Position numbers and translations under genes: made by a program. This document shows, in pieces, positions 6,978 to 11,649 of a stretch of DNA of 11,649 bases (within the stretch, counting starts at the first letter, position 1; the number at the start of each line of letters is the position of its first letter). The notes beneath the pieces are model-generated. The model ran no database searches, was not told the origin of the DNA, and saw nothing but the letters and a program-made list of their open reading frames with translations. This DNA is from JAQTNP01 sp964616145 (GTDB taxonomy: Bacteria; Patescibacteriota; Minisyncoccia; Minisyncoccales; PEYH01), in NCBI GenBank assembly GCA_964616145.1, contig CAZTRD010000028.1:1-11649 (forward strand). The letters run 5' to 3'.

Positions 6978-7551
6978 AGGATTCACCTTAATTGAAACAA
7001 TGGTTGCTATCGCTATATTCGTTTTAGGCATTGGAGCCGTCTTTATGGTTGCCCTTAATCTATACACGACCCATTCATATATTTTTCAGCAATCAATGGC
7101 TATAGGAGAATCCAGAAGAGGGATAGAGACGATGATTAAAGAAATCAGGGAGGCGAAAAACGGTCAGGATGGATCATACATGATAGAGATGGCCAATGAT
7201 TACGAATTCATTTTCTATAGCGATGTTGATACAGACGAAGATATAGAAAAGGTAAGGTATTTTATCGACGGCACTAATTTAAAAAGAGGAATGATAGAGC
7301 CGACAGAGCATCCTGTAAGATATCTGCCGGAAAATGAAGAAATATCTATTATCTCCGCCTATGTCCGCAATCAGCCGCCGATATTTCATTACTACGATGG
7401 GAATAACAATGAATTGCCGGCTCCAGCCAGATTGAAGGATACCAAGACAATGATGATATATATAGTAGTGAATATTGATCCAAATCGTCCGCCCAATGAT
7501 TTTGTTCTTGAAAGCTATGTACAATTAAGAAACCTTAAAGTTAATCTATGA
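6970..7551 (+). CDS. PilW/GspJ-like minor pilin
   Basis: A 193-residue prepilin. The signal is very short: MDKG|FTLIET, cleaved after Gly4, giving mature Phe1 and Glu5 (Glu9 of the precursor). The hydrophobic helix runs to about residue 32 and a charged helix follows (about 42-63, ending IKEIREAKNG). The globular part has the GspJ/PilW-like layout of strands, with YFIDGTNLKRGMIEP (97-111) matching the usual 'readout of a value followed by a charged turn' segment. No cysteines. It overlaps the preceding pilin gene by 8 bases and the following one by 4 (ATGA), so the three are translationally coupled. Its place between PilV-like and PilX-like partners suggests a GspI-J-K type initiation and tip complex. 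Confidence 0.88.
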   Translation: MDKGFTLIETMVAIAIFVLGIGAVFMVALNLYTTHSYIFQQSMAIGESRRGIETMIKEIREAKNGQDGSYMIEMANDYEFIFYSDVDTDEDIEKVRYFIDGTNLKRGMIEPTEHPVRYLPENEEISIISAYVRNQPPIFHYYDGNNNELPAPARLKDTKTMMIYIVVNIDPNRPPNDFVLESYVQLRNLKVNL

Positions 7552-9005
7552 CAAATCACAAAGGATCAACTTTAATTTTAGTGATGGTATTCAGTATGGT
7601 GTTTTTGACTATTCTTGGCGGAGTGGTGAGTTTGGTAATCGGACAATCCAAAACATCCCAGAAAAGAGCTTCCTGGGATATGGCTTTGCATATAGCAGAA
7701 GCAGGAGCTAACTATTATAAATGGCATTTGGCTCATAGTCCTAATGATTTTTGTGATGGAAATGCTCCAGGAAGTTCAGGATGTCAGGCTGAACCGTATG
7801 GTCCGTTTGAGCATGAGTACAAAGATCCGGAAGGCAATGTAATCGGGAAATTTTCTCTCACTATTACTCCTGCCACTACCTGTTGTTCCGCTACAATTAT
7901 TGAATCCCAGGGCTGGACTTTGAAATTCCCTACTTTTGACAGAATTGTAAAGATTTGGTGGGGAAAACCAAGTTTAGCAAGGTATGCTTTTCTGACCAAT
8001 GCCAATGTTTGGTTTGGGCCAGAGGAAGAATTAAAAGGGCTATTTCATTCCAATGGAGGAATCAGGATGGATGGAGAACAGAATTCTCTTTCTACTTCAG
8101 GGAAGGATAAATATATTTGCGGATCAGAACATGGTTGCACCCGTTCCACTTGTCATTCTCCTTGCGCTTGGAAAACAGCTGGCTGCGAATGCCCGGGAAT
8201 TTGGGGAGAGGGAGAAGGTTCTGAAAAAGGATTGTGGAGCTATCCAGCATCAATCATGGACTTTGAGCTGATAAGAAGGGATTTAAATATTTTGCAGGAA
8301 AAAGCAGATGAAGCTGATCTGTATTACGGTCCGTCAGGATCCGGATACTATGGATACCACATCAAATTCCTTTCTAACGGACAATATTCTGTATACAAAG
8401 TATCGCGCTTGAAATCAAAAGTTTGGGGCTGGGATGGGAGCACCTGGAAGAATGAATCAAATGACATAGACAGAGAAACTTCAATAGGAACATATTATCT
8501 GCCAAGCGATTGCGCCCCGATTTACTTTGAAGACAATGTTTGGGTTGATGGAGATATAAATGGAAGGATTACTGTGGTGGCAGCCAAACTTCCAGAAGCC
8601 GAATCTTCTATGAAAAAAATCATTATTCATGGTAATATAAACTATGTAGATGATGATTCTGCATTAGGATTGATTTCTCAAAGCGATATTTTAATCCCGC
8701 TCTATTCTCCTGATAGATTGGAGATAAAAGCAGCTATGTTAGCCCAGAACGGAAGAGTGATGAGATATGATTATCCTAAATGGTCGTATGAACCATATAA
8801 GACATATGCGATTAGGGAATACATTGAAACATATGGTTCAATAGTTACCAATAAGATGTGGACTTTTTCTTGGACAGACGGGGAAGAAATAGTTTCCGGA
8901 TATGAAGAAACAGAAATGAGTTACAATCCCACATTGGTATATAATCCCCCGCCATATTTCCCAGCATATGGCGATTACGAAGTATTCAGATGGGAAGAAA
9001 AATGA
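7548..9005 (+). CDS. PilX/GspK-like pilus protein with cysteine cluster
   Basis: A 485-residue protein. The N-terminus HKG|STLILV is a prepilin-type site (after Gly6) followed by a hydrophobic helix to about 31. The residue at mature position 5 is Leu, not Glu, as in the PilX/GspK class that caps the tip. The segment QKRASWDMALHIAEAGANYY (38-57) is the PilX-type helix. The C-terminal part (about 315-405) carries the pattern VWVDGDINGRITVVAA then LGLISQSDILIP, which resembles the DUF4900 group of PilX-associated domains. Unusual: eleven cysteines, six of them between residues 191 and 215 (nt 8118-8192: C191, C197, C202, C206, C213, C215), plus C69/C79, C112/C113 and C322. The two upstream pilins have none. 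It joins its neighbours by 4-base ATGA overlaps. Confidence 0.85.
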   Translation: MTNHKGSTLILVMVFSMVFLTILGGVVSLVIGQSKTSQKRASWDMALHIAEAGANYYKWHLAHSPNDFCDGNAPGSSGCQAEPYGPFEHEYKDPEGNVIGKFSLTITPATTCCSATIIESQGWTLKFPTFDRIVKIWWGKPSLARYAFLTNANVWFGPEEELKGLFHSNGGIRMDGEQNSLSTSGKDKYICGSEHGCTRSTCHSPCAWKTAGCECPGIWGEGEGSEKGLWSYPASIMDFELIRRDLNILQEKADEADLYYGPSGSGYYGYHIKFLSNGQYSVYKVSRLKSKVWGWDGSTWKNESNDIDRETSIGTYYLPSDCAPIYFEDNVWVDGDINGRITVVAAKLPEAESSMKKIIIHGNINYVDDDSALGLISQSDILIPLYSPDRLEIKAAMLAQNGRVMRYDYPKWSYEPYKTYAIREYIETYGSIVTNKMWTFSWTDGEEIVSGYEETEMSYNPTLVYNPPPYFPAYGDYEVFRWEEK

Positions 9006-10090
9006 AAAATACTTTAGATATATTCAATCTTAACCTTAAAGCATTCGGACTTGATATATCCGATCAATCTTTGAAATTGGTTCAATTGGAAAAGAAAAGA
9101 AAACAGATTAAAATGCGTTGCTTTAATGAGATTGGTCTAAAAGAAGATGTGATTAAAAAAGGAGTAGTGTTGAAACCAGATATTTTGTCTGAAAGTATCA
9201 AGTCCTTGGTTAAAAAAACCAAAGGGCTAAATACAAAATATGTATCCCTTTCTTTACCAGAAGAGAAAGCATTTTTGCAAGTGATATCTATGCCAAAAAT
9301 GAAAGAAGAAGAATTTAAAAACGCTGTTAAATACGAAGCAGAGAACTATATCCCTCTTTCAATAGATAAAATGTATCTTGATTGCGAATCAATTTCTTTT
9401 TCAGAAACAATAAAAGATACTCAAGAAGTTTTATTGGCAGCTTTTCAGAAAGAAACGGTTGATTCGTATCTCGGAGTTTTGGATGAGGCGGGTCTAGTTC
9501 CCTTAGTTTTAGAAACAGAATCGCAGGCAATAACTAGATCACTAATTAATGATTCTAACGGCAAAACTCCGAGAATGATTATAGATATCGGAGCTAATAG
9601 AACTATTTTTATCATAGTTACCGGAGCTACGCCTCGTTTTAGCGCCTATGTGCCCCTGTCATCAAATGTATTTACAGAGGCCATAGCCAAAACATTAAAA
9701 ATTGATTTTAAAAAGGCCGAAGAATTGAAAATCAAATGCGGATTAAGAAGGCAGGCAGAACAAGAAAAAGAAGTTTTCGATGCTTTAATTCCTGGGCTAG
9801 TAGATTTAACAGAACAGATAAAGCGTCATTTCGACTATTACCACGACTACGCTCAAGAAAAAGGATATGGGGAGAAGAACACTGATATCAAGGATATGTT
9901 AATATGCGGAGGAGGAAGTAACTTGGTGAATCTGGATAAATTTCTGTCTGAGCAATTAAAAGTTCCCGTAAAAGTCGGAAATCCGCTAATTAATATTTCC
10001 GGCGTCAAACAATTTACAGTAGAAAAGGATAAATTAAGCTTTGCCGTAGCAATAGGATTAGCATTAAGAGGATTAGGAGAACATGATTAA
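9002..10090 (+). CDS. pilM: PilM, actin-like type IV pilus assembly protein
   Basis: A PilM-family cytoplasmic ATPase that binds PilN's N-terminus and links the alignment complex to PilB. The actin-like fold is visible as FGLDISDQSLKLVQL (phosphate-1 loop), RMIIDIGANRTIFII (phosphate-2) and LICGGGSNL (adenosine loop), all in order. I place the start at 9002 (MKNTLD, 362 residues). It makes an ATGA overlap with the preceding gene like its neighbours, and GGGAAG lies 4 bases upstream. An in-frame ATG at 8990 would add four residues (MGRK, 366 in total) and cannot be excluded. Length and motifs are normal for the family. Confidence 0.95.
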   Translation: MKNTLDIFNLNLKAFGLDISDQSLKLVQLEKKRKQIKMRCFNEIGLKEDVIKKGVVLKPDILSESIKSLVKKTKGLNTKYVSLSLPEEKAFLQVISMPKMKEEEFKNAVKYEAENYIPLSIDKMYLDCESISFSETIKDTQEVLLAAFQKETVDSYLGVLDEAGLVPLVLETESQAITRSLINDSNGKTPRMIIDIGANRTIFIIVTGATPRFSAYVPLSSNVFTEAIAKTLKIDFKKAEELKIKCGLRRQAEQEKEVFDALIPGLVDLTEQIKRHFDYYHDYAQEKGYGEKNTDIKDMLICGGGSNLVNLDKFLSEQLKVPVKVGNPLINISGVKQFTVEKDKLSFAVAIGLALRGLGEHD

Positions 10091-10610
10091 TCTTTTACCG
10101 CCACAATATAAGAAAAGAATTAGGCAGGCAAAAAAGATCAGGGTTGCTTTCAATTTCGGATTGTTTGTGGTTGTTTGCCTGATAATTTTTTGGTTAAGCT
10201 TGGTTTTAATAAATTCAAGGATTGATAATATGAAAGAAGATCAAGCTTTCTTAGTTAGTACGGAAAAGACAAAAATCAAGCAATTGGACGAGATTAAAGC
10301 AAAGATGGGAATAATCAATGGTATGATTTCTGAGATAAACAAATTCTACGACAACCAGGTATCTGTTTCCGATATTCTTATCCAGCTTTCCAATGTTTTA
10401 AATAGAGAAGCGGAATTGAATAATTTCTCTTTTGATAAAACCAGTGGGAAATTGGTGATGTCCGGAACCGTTAAAACATTGAAAGGATTGAATGATTTGA
10501 AAGAGATATTGAATTCACAAACCAATTTTGGAAGCGTTAATCTGGTAATTCCTTCGTATGTTCCAAAGGAAGATATTACATTTAAAGCAGATTTTTTCAT
10601 TAAAAAATGA
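10083..10610 (+). CDS. pilN: PilN, type IV pilus alignment complex protein
   Basis: A 175-residue protein with the signature INLLPP at residues 2-7, the short cytoplasmic motif that PilM binds. One membrane helix follows at about 22-44, then a coiled-coil stretch (about 45-95) and a small alpha-beta domain (about 100-175) facing outward. It pairs with PilO. It overlaps pilM by 8 bases and is the only gene here with a clear Shine-Dalgarno sequence, AGGAG at 10075-10079, though the 3-base spacing to ATG is short. Size is typical. Confidence 0.93.
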   Translation: MINLLPPQYKKRIRQAKKIRVAFNFGLFVVVCLIIFWLSLVLINSRIDNMKEDQAFLVSTEKTKIKQLDEIKAKMGIINGMISEINKFYDNQVSVSDILIQLSNVLNREAELNNFSFDKTSGKLVMSGTVKTLKGLNDLKEILNSQTNFGSVNLVIPSYVPKEDITFKADFFIKK

Positions 10611-11155
10611 GCGATAAAAAGAAGATAATAATATTGATTTTAATAATCTGTCTGATAGCCATTGCTATTATCTGGCTTTTGATATCCCCTGTTTTCAATA
10701 ATATTGTGGCTAATTCCGGAGATTTCTTGAAACAGAAAACAGAACTGGAAGTAATTAAATCGGAAATAGCCAATTTCAAGGATTTTGATAAAAGCTATAA
10801 TACGTATTTCAGCCAGATAAACAAGATGGAACAGCTCATATTCGATCAGGTTCTGATAGAAGGAGAGCTTTCCCTGGATTTGATTGAATTTTTGAAGAAC
10901 GAAGCCCAAAAAAAAGATATTACTATTAAAATCACTCCAGCTGCTGTTGAAGATTCTTCAATAGAAATGTTTAAGATATCAACATTTAGATTGAATATTT
11001 CAGGAGATGTCAGCGATTGCTTTAACTTTATCTCTCGTATTGAGCACAGCAGATGGTTGTCAGAAATTGATAATATTGTGGTAACTAAAGGAGAAGAAAC
11101 AATGAGCGCCAATTTTCTATTAAAAGTATATGCCAAAAATCAATCTAAAATTTAA
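10607..11155 (+). CDS. pilO: PilO-like type IV pilus alignment complex protein
   Basis: A 182-residue protein with a short basic N-terminus, one membrane helix (about 6-30), a coiled-coil segment (about 35-80) and a ferredoxin-like outer domain ending near 176, the family layout for PilO, the partner of PilN. Sequence conservation in this family is low, so the call leans on topology, length and its place straight after pilN (4-base ATGA overlap). Its 3' end overlaps the next gene by 26 bases. Confidence 0.85.
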   Translation: MSDKKKIIILILIICLIAIAIIWLLISPVFNNIVANSGDFLKQKTELEVIKSEIANFKDFDKSYNTYFSQINKMEQLIFDQVLIEGELSLDLIEFLKNEAQKKDITIKITPAAVEDSSIEMFKISTFRLNISGDVSDCFNFISRIEHSRWLSEIDNIVVTKGEETMSANFLLKVYAKNQSKI

Positions 11156-11450
11156 AATTGATTTTAAGAAAGCATTAAATCCCTTAAAGAACTTCCTGGT
11201 TAAGATTCCTTGGGTTGTTGCTAAAAGATCATTTGCTCTGTTTTGGGCTGCTTTGATTATTATTTTTTTAATAGATGCCCTTATCTTTTACAAATATCTT
11301 TGGAAAGTAGATACGCAGAAGATAACGGTTGAATCAAAGCAAATATCTATAGATGAAACTTCCTATAATGCATTCTTAGAGAACTATGCTGCAAGAAAAA
11401 AGATCTATAACAGGGGAAATTTAGAGATTCATAACATATTTTTCAGATAA
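11130..11450 (+). CDS. Small one-helix membrane protein after pilO
   Basis: A 106-residue protein with a basic amphipathic cytoplasmic N-terminus (about 1-33, many Lys), one membrane helix (about 35-56, rich in Ile, Leu, Ala) and a short outer tail of about 50 residues. I do not recognise its family. It occupies the place of pilP in proteobacterial operons, but it has no lipobox cysteine and no PilP-like proline-rich linker, so I do not call it PilP. The ATG at 11130 lies inside the end of pilO (26-base overlap) with no Shine-Dalgarno site; no later ATG fits the frame before the helix. A role as an extra subunit of the PilN-PilO complex is inference. Confidence 0.75.
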   Translation: MPKINLKFKIDFKKALNPLKNFLVKIPWVVAKRSFALFWAALIIIFLIDALIFYKYLWKVDTQKITVESKQISIDETSYNAFLENYAARKKIYNRGNLEIHNIFFR

Positions 11451-11454
11451 AACC

Positions 11455-11482
11455 TTGATTTTTGCTCAAATTGTGATATAAA
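11455..11482 (+). promoter_or_regulatory. Promoter of the tRNA-Arg/tRNA-His pair
   Basis: -35 TTGATT (11455-11460), 16-bp spacer, -10 TATAAA (11477-11482) preceded by TGA (11474-11476), an extended -10. The predicted start is 2-3 bases before the tRNA-Arg 5' end at 11492. The whole 41-base gap between the last pilus gene and tRNA-Arg is thus used, and no hairpin plus T-run is visible in it. Confidence 0.55.
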
Positions 11483-11491
11483 TATTTCTAC

Positions 11492-11565
11492 GCCCTCGTA
11501 GCTTAACTGGATAAAGCAAAGCCCTTCTAAGGCTGAGACTGGAGGTTCAAGTCCTCCCGAGGGCA
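11492..11565 (+). tRNA. tRNA-Arg (anticodon TCT)
   Basis: A 74-nt cloverleaf. Acceptor GCCCTCG/CGAGGGC with discriminator A at 11565; D-arm GCTT...AAGC; anticodon loop CTTCTAA gives TCT, reading AGA/AGG arginine codons; T-arm GGAGG-TTCAAGT-CCTCC. The outermost anticodon-stem pair is an A27/G43 mismatch, the only flaw. The 3' CCA is not encoded (CTT follows). It is 6 bases ahead of tRNA-His and probably shares its transcript. Confidence 0.95.
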
Positions 11566-11571
11566 CTTATT

Positions 11572-11645
11572 GGTGATTGTAGCTCAATTGGCAGAGCATC
11601 CCGCTGTGACCGGGAAGGTTACGGGTTCGAGCCCCGTCAGTCACC
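11572..11645 (+). tRNA. tRNA-His (anticodon GTG) with encoded G-1
   Basis: Acceptor GTGATTG (11573-11579) pairs with CAGTCAC (11638-11644). The extra 5' base G at 11572 lies opposite discriminator C at 11645, the G-1:C73 pair that histidyl-tRNA synthetase requires. The D-arm is GCTC...GAGC, the anticodon stem is TCCCG/CGGGA around loop CTGTGAC (anticodon GTG), and the T-arm is ACGGG-TTCGAGC-CCCGT. The bases after C73 read CAGG, so CCA is not fully encoded. Confidence 0.95.
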
Positions 11646-11649
11646 CAGG

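Noticed and set aside
7548..9005. UGA recoded as glycine as in some candidate phyla
   Set aside because: Genes end at TGA within ATGA overlaps, with full-length conserved products, and no in-frame TGA interrupts a conserved domain.
11130..11450. pilP
   Set aside because: Position fits, but there is no lipobox cysteine, no proline-rich linker and no beta domain of PilP size.
815..11565. Genomic island bounded by tRNA-derived attachment repeats
   Set aside because: The flanking tRNAs share only the short T-loop string GTTCAAGTC common to many tRNAs. No integrase, transposase or longer direct repeat is present.
1..11649. CRISPR array, insertion sequence or prophage genes
   Set aside because: No regularly spaced repeats, no transposase or phage structural motifs were found on either strand.

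Overview
The window reads as a piece of a small-genome, AT-rich bacterium, most likely of the Candidate Phyla Radiation (Patescibacteria, Parcubacteria-like). The basis is inference. Genes are packed end to end on one strand, clear Shine-Dalgarno sites are rare, and the type IV pilus proteins have the architecture I associate with this group: a PilX-like protein with a C-terminal polymer-like domain, a minor pilin with carboxypeptidase-regulatory-like modules, and PilM-N-O with no sign of an outer-membrane secretin. UGA is used as a stop, so the recoded Gracilibacteria/Absconditabacteria code does not apply.

Left end (1-890, minus strand): the order is tRNA-Pro(TGG), then a gene for a 221-residue helix-turn-helix protein with one LAGLIDADG-like motif, then tRNA-Gly(TCC). 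The protein gene stops 4 bases before the tRNA-Gly 5' end. Its own promoter carries a perfect 23-bp palindrome over the -10 box, a good candidate operator.

Centre (about 916-11450, plus strand): eleven genes appear to form one transcription unit. They are a histidine kinase with a minimal extracytoplasmic loop, a stand-alone receiver protein, pilB, pilC, three pilin-like genes (a 570-residue modular minor pilin, a PilW/GspJ-like protein and a PilX/GspK-like protein with a cysteine cluster), pilM, pilN, pilO, and a 106-residue one-helix membrane protein. All gaps are 6 bases or less, and most pairs from the pilins onward overlap. PilB would power pilus extension through the PilC platform, with PilM-N-O as the inner-membrane alignment complex. 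The three pilin-like proteins probably form the tip or initiation complex. The two-component pair has no DNA-binding output domain, so it may act directly on the motor. No pilT, major pilin, prepilin peptidase or secretin gene lies in the window.

Right end (11451-11649): an extended -10 promoter leads into tRNA-Arg(TCT) and tRNA-His(GTG). I see no convincing terminator between the pilus operon and these tRNAs.

Most of the content is a recognisable pilus locus. The parts that look less ordinary are the tRNA-embedded HTH-LAGLIDADG gene with its palindrome, the very large modular minor pilin, the cysteine-rich PilX-like protein, PilB without its zinc cysteines, and the small protein after PilO.
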